Source: Streptomyces sp. ISL-1
GTDB taxonomy: Bacteria > Actinomycetota > Actinomycetes > Streptomycetales > Streptomycetaceae
Assembly: GCF_018614585.1 (NCBI RefSeq)
Contig: NZ_JAGGOI010000023.1
Span: 116,873-180,872, forward strand
Direction of reading: 5' to 3'
Length of the DNA stretch: 64,000 nt
Shown here: in pieces, positions 24,276 to 33,140 of the stretch
Layout: each line of letters begins with the position of its first letter
How positions within the stretch are numbered: the first letter of the stretch is position 1
Position numbers and translations under genes: made by a program
Notes under the pieces: model-generated
The model's database searches: none
Told to the model about the DNA's origin: nothing
The model's input: the letters and a program-made list of their open reading frames with translations, nothing else

Positions 24276-24512
24276 ATGACTGCTACTCCTCCCGCGCCCG
24301 GTGACGGGCTGGTGCGCGTCGGCGCGATCGTCTTCATCGTCGGCGCCGTGGCCACTCTGGTCACCGTGGCCCCACTGTTCCTGGGGACCGAGCCGTTCCC
24401 AACGGTCGCGTACGCGGTGTCCATGCTGATGGGCGTCGGTTTCCTGATCGCCGCGGCGGGGGTACTGCGCTCGATCGCGGCGCAGCGCCGTCAGGCCAAA
24501 TCCGCACTGTAG
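24276..24512 (+). CDS. small two-helix membrane protein
   Basis: 78 residues with hydrophobic spans at about 13-33 and 45-66 and a basic C-terminus (AAQRRQAKSAL). Conserved-looking and well started but of unknown function. Its 3' end overlaps the convergent HAD gene by 22 bases. Confidence 0.65.
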   Translation: MTATPPAPGDGLVRVGAIVFIVGAVATLVTVAPLFLGTEPFPTVAYAVSMLMGVGFLIAAAGVLRSIAAQRRQAKSAL

Positions 24513-25114
24513 GCGCGTAGCCAGGCGGGAAACGCCGTCAGGTCGTCGATGATCACGTCCGCGCCGGCCGCGCGCAGCTCCGCCGCGTCGCACGGCCCGG
24601 TCGGCACGGCGACCGAGAGCGCCTCGGCCGTGTGCGCGCCCCGTACGTCCCCGGTGTGGTCGCCGACGTACACACTCGCGCCGTGTTCACGCAGCGCCTC
24701 CGCCTTGGCCTCCGCCCACAGCCAGCCGATGACCTCGTCCGGGGCTATCCCGAGATGGGCGAGGTGCAGCTTGGCGTTCGGCTCGTGCTTGGCGGTGACG
24801 ACGATCGCGCGGCCGCCGAGCTCCTGTACGGCGGCCACCGCCTCGCGGGCGCCGGGCAGAGCGAGGGTCGGCTCGATGGCGTAGGCGGGATAGATCTCGC
24901 GGTACCGGTCGCCCATCTCCTGGATCCGCTCGTCCGGGAACCAGTGCGCCAACTCCTCCTCCAGGGGCGGCCCGAGCCTGGTGATGGCCAGGTCGGCGTC
25001 GATCCGGACACCGGTCTCGGCGGCCAGCGCCCGGTAGGCGGCGTGGATGCCGGGGCGGGAGTCGATGAGCGTCATGTCGAGGTCGAAGCCGATGGTGAGC
25101 GGGTGCGTAGCCAT
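24491..25114 (-). CDS. HAD-family phosphatase
   Basis: 207 residues from the ATG beginning MATHPLTIGFDLDMTLIDSR (two upstream ATGs are less likely). Motif I is DLDMTLIDS with the nucleophile and acid Asp pair. Motif II Thr is in IVVTAKHEP, the motif III Lys in the AEAKAEALRE region, and motif IV in YVGDHTGDVRGA. Cap type 1, phosphoglycolate-phosphatase-like. Substrate not predictable from sequence. Confidence 0.85.
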   Translation of the reverse strand: MATHPLTIGFDLDMTLIDSRPGIHAAYRALAAETGVRIDADLAITRLGPPLEEELAHWFPDERIQEMGDRYREIYPAYAIEPTLALPGAREAVAAVQELGGRAIVVTAKHEPNAKLHLAHLGIAPDEVIGWLWAEAKAEALREHGASVYVGDHTGDVRGAHTAEALSVAVPTGPCDAAELRAAGADVIIDDLTAFPAWLRAYSADLA

Positions 25115-25158
25115 AGGGGCCATTGTGCCCATCGAGCTCTACGACCCCACGTTTAGAC

Positions 25159-25177
25159 TTAGCCAAGCCTTACCAAC
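25159..25177 (+). promoter_or_regulatory. candidate iron box (DmdR/IdeR type)
   Basis: TTAGCCAAGCCTTACCAAC matches 12 of 19 positions of the consensus TTAGGTTAGGCTAACCTAA as I recall it. It is 66-84 bases upstream of the first gene of the Fe-siderophore operon, in a locally AT-richer patch. Iron-dependent repression is what is expected for this operon. Confidence 0.45.
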
Positions 25178-25242
25178 CTCGACCTCACCTTGTCCAACTT
25201 GCCCTTATTGTCCGGCCCTTCCTGTTCTTCCGATTGGTCTTC

Positions 25243-26250
25243 ATGTCAGCCAGACGCGCGATCGCGGTCCGCCGCATCGGCTGGACGGCGGCAGCCGTCA
25301 TGGCCCTGCTGCTCGCGGTCCTGCTCAGCCTCGCAGTCGGGGCGCGCGCCATCGCGCCCTCCGCCGTACTCGACGCCCTGCTGCACGGCGGGCACGGCGA
25401 CGCCGAAGTCGTACGGCAGTTGCGGGTGCCGCGCACGCTGATCGGCGTGATGGTCGGGGCGGCGCTGGCCCTCGCCGGCACGGTCCTGCAGGGCATCACC
25501 CGCAATCCGATCGCCGATCCCGGGATCCTGGGCATCAGCCAGGGCGCTTCGGTGGGGGTGGTGCTCGCCATCGCCTTCGCCGGGATCCACACGCTGACGG
25601 GGTACGTGTGGTTCGCCTTCACCGGCGCGGCTTTCGCGTCGGTGGCGGTGTACGCGATCGCGTCGAGCGGCCGCGGCGGCGCGACCCCCGTGAAGCTGGC
25701 GCTGGGCGGCGCGGCGATCAACGCGCTGCTGGTGTCGGTGACGATGGCGGTGCTGACGACCAAGGCCGCGGCGCTGGACGAGTTCCGGTTCTGGCAGGTG
25801 GGCTCGGTGGCCGGGCGTGACGCCGAGGTGGTCGGCCAGATATGGCCTTTCCTGCTGTTGGGCATGGTGCTGGTGCTGTCGGTCGCGCGCGGCCTGGACG
25901 CGCTTGCGCTGGGCGAGGACATGGCGAAGGGGCTGGGCCAGAAGGTCGCGACGGTACGGATCGTGGGCGGCGTGGGGGCGACAGTGCTGACCGGTGTGGG
26001 GGTCGCGGCCGCGGGCCCGATCGCCTTCATCGGCCTGGCCGTCCCGCACATCGCCCGCGCGATCGTGGGCGGCGACCACCGCTGGGTGCTGCCGATGGCG
26101 GCGCTCATCGGCCCGGTGATGCTCCTGGTGTCGGATGTGATCGGCCGGGTGATCTTCCCGCCGAGCGAGATCCCGGCGGGCGTGATGACGGCGCTGATCG
26201 GGGTGCCGTTCCTGGTCACCCTGGTCCGGCGGAAGGCGGTCCCGGCATGA
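25243..26250 (+). CDS. FecCD-family siderophore ABC permease 1
   Basis: 335 residues from ATG 25243. No clear ribosome-binding site is visible, and an upstream non-ATG start is possible. About nine to ten membrane helices; family motifs VRQLRVPRTLIGVMVGAALA, LQGITRNPIADPGILGISQG, GPIAFIGLAVPHIAR. It forms the transmembrane channel with the second permease for import of a ferric siderophore. First gene of a four-gene operon. Confidence 0.9.
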   Translation: MSARRAIAVRRIGWTAAAVMALLLAVLLSLAVGARAIAPSAVLDALLHGGHGDAEVVRQLRVPRTLIGVMVGAALALAGTVLQGITRNPIADPGILGISQGASVGVVLAIAFAGIHTLTGYVWFAFTGAAFASVAVYAIASSGRGGATPVKLALGGAAINALLVSVTMAVLTTKAAALDEFRFWQVGSVAGRDAEVVGQIWPFLLLGMVLVLSVARGLDALALGEDMAKGLGQKVATVRIVGGVGATVLTGVGVAAAGPIAFIGLAVPHIARAIVGGDHRWVLPMAALIGPVMLLVSDVIGRVIFPPSEIPAGVMTALIGVPFLVTLVRRKAVPA

Positions 26251-26397
26251 GCGAGGCTGGGTTTCGGGGCTCCGCGCCCTACACGGCCCAAGGCCGTACG
26301 GGGGTCCAGGGTGCGGAGCCCGATGGTCACGGGGACGGGGCGGGCGGGGAACTGCCCGGCGCGGCGGTCGCTGCGGCCATCGCATCAGGAGGGCCGC
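26251..26397 (+). other. intra-operon spacer with inverted repeat
   Basis: The spacer between the two permease genes contains GGGCTCCGCGCCCT and AGGGTGCGGAGCCC, an inverted repeat of a type common between streptomycete genes. A frame from ATG 26247 (ATGA overlap with the first permease stop) to 26405 could make a 53-residue Gly-rich peptide, probably a by-product of the repeat. The good RBS AGGAGGG precedes the second permease. Confidence 0.5.
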
Positions 26398-27462
26398 ATG
26401 AGCGCTGACACCGTGCCCGTGCGGCTCCCGGCGGGGTACTCACTCCTGCGGGCCGGACGCGGGAGCTTCCTCGTCCATCGACGGGCTGCCGTCGTCGCCG
26501 CGGTCCTCGGCGTCGTACTCGCCGCCGTCTGCGTCGCGTACCTCTGCGTCGGCGAGAGCTTCGTCGCGCCCGCGGAAGTGCTGAAGGTCCTCGCGGGGCA
26601 GGACTCGCCCGACGAGCTCGTCGTCGGCACCCTGCGGCTGCCCCGCCTGGTCACCGGCCTCCTCGTCGGCGCCGCCTTCGGTGTCGCGGGGGCGCTCATC
26701 CAGACCGTCGCGCGCAACGCCCTCGCCAGCCCCGACATCATCGGGATCAGCCAGGGCGCGAGCGCCGTCACGGTCGGAGCGATGACCTTCGGGGTCACCT
26801 CGTACACGGTGCTGCCCTACCTCTCCGTCGCCGGCGGCATCGTCGCCGCCGCGCTCGTGTACGTCTTCGCCTGGCGCGGCGGGCTGCACGCCACCCGGTT
26901 CGTGCTCATCGGCATCGGCTTCGCGATCGCGCTCCGTTCGGTCACCTCCCTCTTCATGACCAAGGGCGACTATCTCGTCGCCCAGCAGGCCCAGATCTGG
27001 ATGACCGGCTCGCTCAACGGCCGCGGCTGGGAGGAGGCGGCACCTCTCGGCTGGACGCTGCTCGTGCTCGTGCCCGCCATGCTGTGGGCCGCCCGCGCAC
27101 AGCGGACCGTGAGCATGGACGACGACACGGCGACCGCGCTCGGCGTGCGGCTCGGGCGCGTACGGCTCGGGCTCGTGCTCCTCGGGGTCGTCCTGGCGTC
27201 CGTGGCGACCGGCGCGGCCGGACCCGTCGACTTCGTGGCGCTGCTCGCACCGCAGATCGCCCGCCGGACGACACGAACCGCGCAGATCCCGCTGCTGGGT
27301 TCCGCGCTGATGGGCGCGGTCGTCGTCGTACTCGCCGATCTGCTCGCGCGAAAGCTCCTGGCGCCCACCGAGCTGCCGGTGGGCGTGCTGACGGCCGCCG
27401 TCGGCGCCCCGTATCTGATCTGGCTGATCGTCCGTAGTCGTACCGCTGGAGGCAAGGCGTGA
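26398..27462 (+). CDS. FecCD-family siderophore ABC permease 2
   Basis: 354 residues. Same family as the preceding gene: GTLRLPRLVTGLLVGAAFGV, LIQTVARNALASPDIIGISQ, GPVDFVALLAPQIARR, about ten helices. A longer N-terminal cytoplasmic part (about 1-30) precedes helix 1. Start chosen for the AGGAGGG eight bases upstream. Its stop overlaps the ATPase start by four bases. Confidence 0.92.
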   Translation: MSADTVPVRLPAGYSLLRAGRGSFLVHRRAAVVAAVLGVVLAAVCVAYLCVGESFVAPAEVLKVLAGQDSPDELVVGTLRLPRLVTGLLVGAAFGVAGALIQTVARNALASPDIIGISQGASAVTVGAMTFGVTSYTVLPYLSVAGGIVAAALVYVFAWRGGLHATRFVLIGIGFAIALRSVTSLFMTKGDYLVAQQAQIWMTGSLNGRGWEEAAPLGWTLLVLVPAMLWAARAQRTVSMDDDTATALGVRLGRVRLGLVLLGVVLASVATGAAGPVDFVALLAPQIARRTTRTAQIPLLGSALMGAVVVVLADLLARKLLAPTELPVGVLTAAVGAPYLIWLIVRSRTAGGKA

Positions 27463-28319
27463 GCAGGCTCACCGCGCGCGAGCTGACGCTCGCCTACGAG
27501 GACCGCACGGTCGTGCACGAGCTCGAACTGGCCGTCCCGGACGGGCAGGTGACGGTGATCGTCGGCCCGAACGCCTGCGGCAAGTCGACGACCCTGCGCG
27601 CCCTCGGGCGACTGCTGAAGCCCCGGGGCGGCGCCGTGCTGCTGGACGGCCAGGAGCTGGCGAAGATCCCCACGAAGAGGATCGCGCAATCGATCGGGCT
27701 GCTGCCGCAGTCCCCCGTCGCCCCCGAGGCGATCACCGTCGCCGACCTCGTCTCCCGCGGCCGACAGCCCCACCAGCACTGGTGGCAGCAGTGGTCGCGG
27801 GAGGACGAGCGCGCGGTCACCGACGCCATGGAGCGTACGGACGTCCAGTCGCTGGCCGAGCGGCCGGTGGACGAGCTGTCCGGAGGCCAGCGGCAGCGCG
27901 TCTGGATCGCGATGGCGCTCGCGCAGGAGACGGATCTGCTGCTCCTGGACGAGCCGACGACGTATCTCGACATCGCCCACCAGGTGGAAGTGCTTGACCT
28001 CGTACGGCAGTTGGCCCATCCGACTCCTATTGGCTCGCGCGGGCGCACCGTGGTCGCCGTGCTGCACGACCTCAACCAGGCCGCGCGGTACGCCGACCAC
28101 CTGGTCGCCATGAAGTCCGGCCGGATCGTCGCGGAAGGCCACCCGAAGGACATAGTCACCGCCGATCTCGTACGCGAGGTCTTCGGCCTCGACTCGGTGG
28201 TGGTCCCGGACCCGGTGACGGGGTCGCCGCTGGTCGTGCCGGGCGCGCCCTACTCGCCCTCCCGTCTCGCCGATGTCCCCGCCCCTGCCACCACCTCTGA
28301 AAGGCTCCGCCACCCATGA
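27459..28319 (+). CDS. siderophore ABC transporter ATPase (FecE-like)
   Basis: 286 residues from GTG. Walker A VGPNACGKSTT (about 36-46), Q-loop SIGLLPQSPVAPEA, signature LSGGQRQRVWIAMAL, Walker B DLLLLDEPTTYLDI, and H-loop VVAVLHDLNQAAR. Typical cobalamin/Fe3+-siderophore ATPase. Overlaps both neighbours by four bases (GTGA, ATGA), indicating translational coupling. Confidence 0.95.
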   Translation: MSRLTARELTLAYEDRTVVHELELAVPDGQVTVIVGPNACGKSTTLRALGRLLKPRGGAVLLDGQELAKIPTKRIAQSIGLLPQSPVAPEAITVADLVSRGRQPHQHWWQQWSREDERAVTDAMERTDVQSLAERPVDELSGGQRQRVWIAMALAQETDLLLLDEPTTYLDIAHQVEVLDLVRQLAHPTPIGSRGRTVVAVLHDLNQAARYADHLVAMKSGRIVAEGHPKDIVTADLVREVFGLDSVVVPDPVTGSPLVVPGAPYSPSRLADVPAPATTSERLRHP

Positions 28320-29308
28320 CGCGAAACCTCCGCCGCCGCACCCTCGCCGCCGGCTCCGTCGTCCTCGCGGGGGCGCTCGCCCTGACCGCGTGCGGCTCCG
28401 GGAACGACGGCGACGACAGCAACGACAAGTCGCGGGGCGCCGGCGGAACCCACACCGTCAAAACGGCCATGGGCGACGTCCAGGTCCCCGACGCGCCGCG
28501 GCGGGTCGTCGTGCTCGACACCGCCGAGCTGGACTCCGCGATCACGCTGGGCGTGAAGCCGGTCGGCGCCGCGCACGCCGACGTCGAGTCCGGCTTCCTC
28601 AACTACCTGTCCAAGGAACAGGTAGCGGGCGTCAAGGACGTCGGCGCGATCACCCAGCCGAATCTGGAGGCCGTCGCCGCGCTCAAGCCGGATCTCATCC
28701 TCACCAGCAAGGTCCGCGACGGCGACAAGTACGACAAGCTCAAGGCGATCGCCCCGACCGTCATGACCGAGAGCACCGGCCACCCCTGGAAGGAGAACTT
28801 CCAGGTGCACGCCGACGCGCTCGGCAAGAAGGACGAGGCCGCGAAGATCGTCTCCGCGTACGACGCCCACACGAAGAAGGTCACCGACGCCCTCGGCGGC
28901 AGGGAGAAGGCCGCGGCCACCAAAGTCAACGTGGTGCGCTTCGTCGAGGGCGCTGACATCCGCATCTACGGCAAGCGGAACTACATCGCGACGATCCTCG
29001 CCGACGTGGGCCTCGGCCGCCCCGCCATCACCGACAAGGCCAAGGACGGCTTCTCGTACGACGTGAGCCCGGAGAAGATCGACCTCGCGGCCGCGGACGT
29101 CGTCTTCCACTCCACGTACGGAGACCCGAAGAAGGCGAAGCAGACGCAGACCCTCGGCAGCGGTCTGTGGAAGAACCTGCCGGCCGTCAGGAACGGCAGG
29201 GCCTTCCAGGTCGACGACCAGCTGTGGATCCAGGGCATCGGCTACACCGCGGCCGGCAAGATCCTCGATGAGCTGCGAGGGGACCTGCTCAAGGCGCAAC
29301 ACGCCTGA
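28316..29308 (+). CDS. iron-siderophore binding lipoprotein
   Basis: 330 residues. Signal peptide with lipobox LTAC (Cys26). FepB/FecB-type fold with VPDAPRRVVVLDTAELDSAI near the start of the mature lobe, NLEAVAALKPDLILTSK, a long bridging helix, and YDVSPEKIDLAAADVVFHST. Captures the ferric siderophore outside the membrane for the two permeases. Placing the binding protein last in the operon, coupled by ATGA, is unusual but not rare. Confidence 0.93.
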   Translation: MTRNLRRRTLAAGSVVLAGALALTACGSGNDGDDSNDKSRGAGGTHTVKTAMGDVQVPDAPRRVVVLDTAELDSAITLGVKPVGAAHADVESGFLNYLSKEQVAGVKDVGAITQPNLEAVAALKPDLILTSKVRDGDKYDKLKAIAPTVMTESTGHPWKENFQVHADALGKKDEAAKIVSAYDAHTKKVTDALGGREKAAATKVNVVRFVEGADIRIYGKRNYIATILADVGLGRPAITDKAKDGFSYDVSPEKIDLAAADVVFHSTYGDPKKAKQTQTLGSGLWKNLPAVRNGRAFQVDDQLWIQGIGYTAAGKILDELRGDLLKAQHA

Positions 29309-29312
29309 GCCT

Positions 29313-30335
29313 TCAGCCAGTACGCCGCCGGGCCCGCCACACCAGGAACAGCGCGGAGGCGACGGCCGCCCCCTTCACCACCCACGGCCAGGTGCCCGCG
29401 AGCGCGTCGCGCATCCCGTCCTGGGGGACCGGCTCGCCCCAGCGCCCGTTGACCCGGCCCCACAGCCAGACGAGCGCGCCCGCCACGACCGCCCCGGGGA
29501 GGCCGAGAACCGCCCACTTCGCCTCGGCGCGGGACAGCCTGCGCGAGGCGTAGGCGAGGAGCCAGCCGCCGACGAGGGCGAGCCAGGAGCCGAGCACGGC
29601 GCCGACGACCAGCAGCCCGGCGGCGAGCAGCAGGAAGGGGTTGGCGAGGGCGGGCCTCGCTGCGGCCGCTTCGGTACGGCGGCGAAGCCGCGGACGCCAC
29701 CGGCGCGGTGCGGCGTCCGCCTCCACCGCGTCGTCGGCCTCGGCCTCGTACCCGTACTCGTACTCGTACTTGTCGTCTTGATCCTCCGACTCGGCGGTGG
29801 CCAAGTCCTTCGTGGACGGCGGGGGTTTGAGTATTTCGGGGATCTCCACGCCGCCGACGAACCCGGCCACGCTCTCGCCCGCCCCGAACGGCCCCGGCTG
29901 AATGCGCCACCAGTCGGGCTCGCTGCCGGAGGGGCCGAGTTCGTCCATCCCCGCCAGGTGCGGGGGCGACGCGCCGGTCGCGGCTTGGGGGGCGTCGGGC
30001 TGCCCGGCAGCAGCGGACTTGCGCGGGCGCGGGATCCGGCGGCGTACGCGCTGCTCGGGCACGGCGGTCCGTGGCGCCGCCAGTGCCTGTGATCCTTCCG
30101 GAGGTCCGTCCTGCGACGCGGCCGCCACGATCTCGTCCGGCGTACCGATCCGCCCGAGAATCCGGCGTACCGCCGCGGGACTGTCCGAGCCGAACTTCGC
30201 CCGCTGCCGGTCGATCTCGTTCCGCAGCGACGACACCAGCCGCATCCGGGTGTTGGACGGCAGCTGATGCCGCTGGGCCAGGTCGCCGACCCGGCTCAGA
30301 TAGTCGTAGACGAGTTGATCGCTCTCGATCCCCAC
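29313..30335 (-). CDS. membrane protein with N-terminal HAAS-like domain
   Basis: 340 residues from GTG 30335, with AGGGG upstream. The N-terminal 60 residues (VYDYLSRVGDLAQRHQLPSN, LVSSLRNEIDRQR, VRRILGRIGTPDEIVAA) resemble the helical HAAS/DUF1700 domain. A long charged linker (about 65-225) with an acidic YEYEYGYEAEADDA run follows, then four membrane helices. HAAS-type proteins often work with PadR regulators; none is adjacent. Function unknown. Confidence 0.7.
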   Translation of the reverse strand: MGIESDQLVYDYLSRVGDLAQRHQLPSNTRMRLVSSLRNEIDRQRAKFGSDSPAAVRRILGRIGTPDEIVAAASQDGPPEGSQALAAPRTAVPEQRVRRRIPRPRKSAAAGQPDAPQAATGASPPHLAGMDELGPSGSEPDWWRIQPGPFGAGESVAGFVGGVEIPEILKPPPSTKDLATAESEDQDDKYEYEYGYEAEADDAVEADAAPRRWRPRLRRRTEAAAARPALANPFLLLAAGLLVVGAVLGSWLALVGGWLLAYASRRLSRAEAKWAVLGLPGAVVAGALVWLWGRVNGRWGEPVPQDGMRDALAGTWPWVVKGAAVASALFLVWRARRRTG

Positions 30336-30428
30336 CAGCGTTTCCCCTGACGTTCCTGCCCGGCCGCCCGCTCTCTCCGGGCCCGCCCTGTCCCCGACGG
30401 TAGCGCTCCAGGGACTACCGTGGGGCGG

Positions 30429-33140
30429 ATGGGGACCATGCCCGAAGGACGCAGTCCGAGCAGTCCGCGCACGCTGGCCGAAGCGCTGCGCGCCCGCGGT
30501 GACGAAGATCTGGCCGCACTGCTGCGCGCCCGCCCCGACCTGCTGACCCCCGTGCCGACCGATCTGACGCAGCTCGCCACGCGGGCCGGCACGCGTGCCT
30601 CCGTCGTACGCGCGCTGGAGCGGCTCGACCGGTTCACGCTGCAGACCGCCGAGGCACTGGCGGTGGCCCCCGACGCCGCCTCGTACGAGACCCTCCTCGC
30701 ACTGCTGACCGGCGACGAGGGCGACCCGGACATCGAGGCTGTCCTGCCGCGGGCGGTCGCCGTGCTGCGCGGGCAGGCGCTGGTGTGGGGCGGCGACGAC
30801 CGGCTGCGGCTGGTGCGCACCGCGCGCGAACTGCTCGCCCCCTCACCGACCCGTCCGTCCCCGACCGGCCTCGGCCCGACCGTCGCCGAGGCCACGGCCG
30901 GGATGTCGCCGGGCCGGCTGCAGGAGATCCTCACGGCGGCCGGACTGCCCACAACCCACGATCCGGTCTCCGCAGTCGCCGCGCTGGCCTCCCTGTTCAA
31001 CGACCGCTCGCGGATGGCGGCGCTGCTCGACACCGCGCCGTCCGAGGCGCTGACTGTGCTCGACCGGCTGGTCTGGGGCCCCCCGTACGGCGAGGTCACG
31101 GCGAACCCCACGCCGCCCGTGCAGTGGCTGCGCGACCGCGGGCTGCTGCTGCCCGCGTCGCCCCGGACGGTCGTGCTGCCGCGCGAGGCGGCGCTGCATC
31201 TGCGCGGCGGCCGCGCCCACCGCACGCCGGAGCCGGTGCCGCCCGCGGTCAGGCCGGCCGCGAAGGCGTCGATGACCGAGGGCCGTCCACAGCTTGTGGA
31301 CAATGCGGCGGCGGGCCAGGCCTACACCGCGCTCTCGACGGTCGAGGATCTGCTGAAGGACTGGCACGAAGGCGGCCCGGCGGTGCTGCGCTCGGGCGGC
31401 CTTTCGGTACGTGACCTCAAACGCACCGCGGCCGCGCTGGACACGACCGAGCAGATGGCCGGGTTCTGGCTCGAACTGACGTATGCGGCAGGCCTGTTGG
31501 CGGCGGACGGCGAGGCGGACGAACGGTATGCACCGACGCCGGCGTACGACGACTGGCTGACGCTCCCGGCGTCCGAGCGGTGGGCTCGGCTCGCCGCGGC
31601 CTGGCTCACCGCGACGCGCACGGCGGGCCTGATCGGCGGCCAGGACACAAAGGGCCGTACGCTCTCGGCCCTCGGCCCCGACCTGGACCGCTCAGCCGCG
31701 GTCGAGGTCCGCCGTCGCGTACTCCACCTGCTCGCCGCGCTCCCCGCGGGCACGGCCCCGGACCCGGAATCGCTCCTGGCCCGCCTGCGCTGGGAACGGC
31801 CCCTGCGCGGCACCGGCACGCCGGACCTGGACAGGAACGTTGCCCGGAGCGCGGCGAGGGGCGTCCCGACGGACCTGCGTTCCCGCGTCGCGGCCTGGAC
31901 CCTGACCGAGGCGGAGGTCCTGGGCGTGACCGGCCGCGGGGCACTGTCGACGCACGGGCGTGCGCTGCTGGGGCGCGCGGCGTACGGGGATGGCGCGACG
32001 GGGGACGGGAGGCTCGCCGCGGGCCCCATCGCGGCGCCGAGCGCGACCGAAGCAACCGCCGGACTCACAGCGCCGAGCGCGACGGAACCAGCCTCAGGCC
32101 CGGCTGCGCCCGGACTGGGCGCGGCCGCCGCCGGACTCACGGCAGCGCCCTGGCCGGGCGCGGCCCGCCCGGCCGCGGGGCAACCGGGCGGTCCCGAGGC
32201 CCAAGCCGCTTCCGCCCACGCGCTCGCGCCGCTACTCCCCGAGCCCGTCGACCACGTCCTCCTCCAGGCCGACCTCACCGCCGTCGCCCCCGGCCCCCTT
32301 CAGCGGCCTCTCGCCGAGACCCTCGCGGTGCTCGCGGACATCGAGTCCAAGGGCGGCGCCACCGTCTACCGCTTCACGCCCGCCTCCGTGCGCCGCGCGC
32401 TCGACGCCGGGAAGTCCGCATCCGACCTGCACACCTTCCTGGCCACGCACTCCCGCACCCCCGTGCCGCAGCCGCTCAGCTATCTCATCGACGACGTGGC
32501 CCGCCGCCACGGCCATCTGCGTATCGGCGCCGCGTCCGCCTACGTGCGCTGCGACGACGACGCGCTGCTCGGCGAGATCCTCGCCGACAAAAGGTCCCAG
32601 GGCCTGCGGCTGCGCCGCCTCGCCCCCACCGTCCTGGCCGCCCAGGCCGACCCGGCGACGCTGCTGGAGGGGCTGCGCACCATGGGGTACGCGCCCGCCG
32701 CCGAGTCCGCGGAGGGCGACGTCCTGATCACCCGCGCCCATGCCCGCCGCACCCCGCCCCGTACCGCGCCCGTCCCGGTCCCTGACGGTCCGCCGGTCCC
32801 GGACGGGACGCTGCTCGGCGCGGCCGTGAAGGCGATCCGCGCGGGCGACCTCGCCGCCACGGTCGTACGCAAGCCCGTCCCGGAACCCGCGAAGAACGGC
32901 GAACTGCCCCGCACCACGTCCGCCGAGACCCTGGCCACCGTGCAGGCCGCGGCGATGACCGGAGCCGCCGTCTGGATCGGCTACGTCAACGCGGACGGCG
33001 CGGCCAGCCAGCGCGTCATCGCGCCGGTGCGGGTGGAGGGCGGCTTCGTCACGGCGTACGACCACACGGCGGACGAAGTCCGCACGTACCCTCTGCACCG
33101 CATCACCGGCGTCGCCGAACTCGCGGACGACCCAGCTTGA
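30429..33140 (+). CDS. helicase-associated protein with WYL-like C-terminus
   Basis: About 903 residues. The N-terminal part (TLAEALRARGDEDLAALLRA, DLTQLATRAGTRASVVRALE) and the central Helicase_C_3/XPB-associated domain (about 600-760: EPVDHVLLQADLTAVAPGPL, HGHLRIGAASAYVRCDDDAL) match actinobacterial proteins encoded beside XPB. A WYL-like module closes the protein (WIGYVNADGAASQRVIAPVR). A low-complexity Ala/Pro region (about 515-590) separates the halves. No Walker motifs. It lies just upstream of the xpb-type gene and probably assists it in DNA repair; the WYL module suggests ligand sensing. Confidence 0.85.
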   Translation: MGTMPEGRSPSSPRTLAEALRARGDEDLAALLRARPDLLTPVPTDLTQLATRAGTRASVVRALERLDRFTLQTAEALAVAPDAASYETLLALLTGDEGDPDIEAVLPRAVAVLRGQALVWGGDDRLRLVRTARELLAPSPTRPSPTGLGPTVAEATAGMSPGRLQEILTAAGLPTTHDPVSAVAALASLFNDRSRMAALLDTAPSEALTVLDRLVWGPPYGEVTANPTPPVQWLRDRGLLLPASPRTVVLPREAALHLRGGRAHRTPEPVPPAVRPAAKASMTEGRPQLVDNAAAGQAYTALSTVEDLLKDWHEGGPAVLRSGGLSVRDLKRTAAALDTTEQMAGFWLELTYAAGLLAADGEADERYAPTPAYDDWLTLPASERWARLAAAWLTATRTAGLIGGQDTKGRTLSALGPDLDRSAAVEVRRRVLHLLAALPAGTAPDPESLLARLRWERPLRGTGTPDLDRNVARSAARGVPTDLRSRVAAWTLTEAEVLGVTGRGALSTHGRALLGRAAYGDGATGDGRLAAGPIAAPSATEATAGLTAPSATEPASGPAAPGLGAAAAGLTAAPWPGAARPAAGQPGGPEAQAASAHALAPLLPEPVDHVLLQADLTAVAPGPLQRPLAETLAVLADIESKGGATVYRFTPASVRRALDAGKSASDLHTFLATHSRTPVPQPLSYLIDDVARRHGHLRIGAASAYVRCDDDALLGEILADKRSQGLRLRRLAPTVLAAQADPATLLEGLRTMGYAPAAESAEGDVLITRAHARRTPPRTAPVPVPDGPPVPDGTLLGAAVKAIRAGDLAATVVRKPVPEPAKNGELPRTTSAETLATVQAAAMTGAAVWIGYVNADGAASQRVIAPVRVEGGFVTAYDHTADEVRTYPLHRITGVAELADDPA

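Noticed and set aside
26247..26405. 53-codon frame between the two permease genes as a real gene
   Set aside because: It reads through an inverted repeat of a dispersed intergenic type and has no homology that I recognise; kept only as a spacer note.
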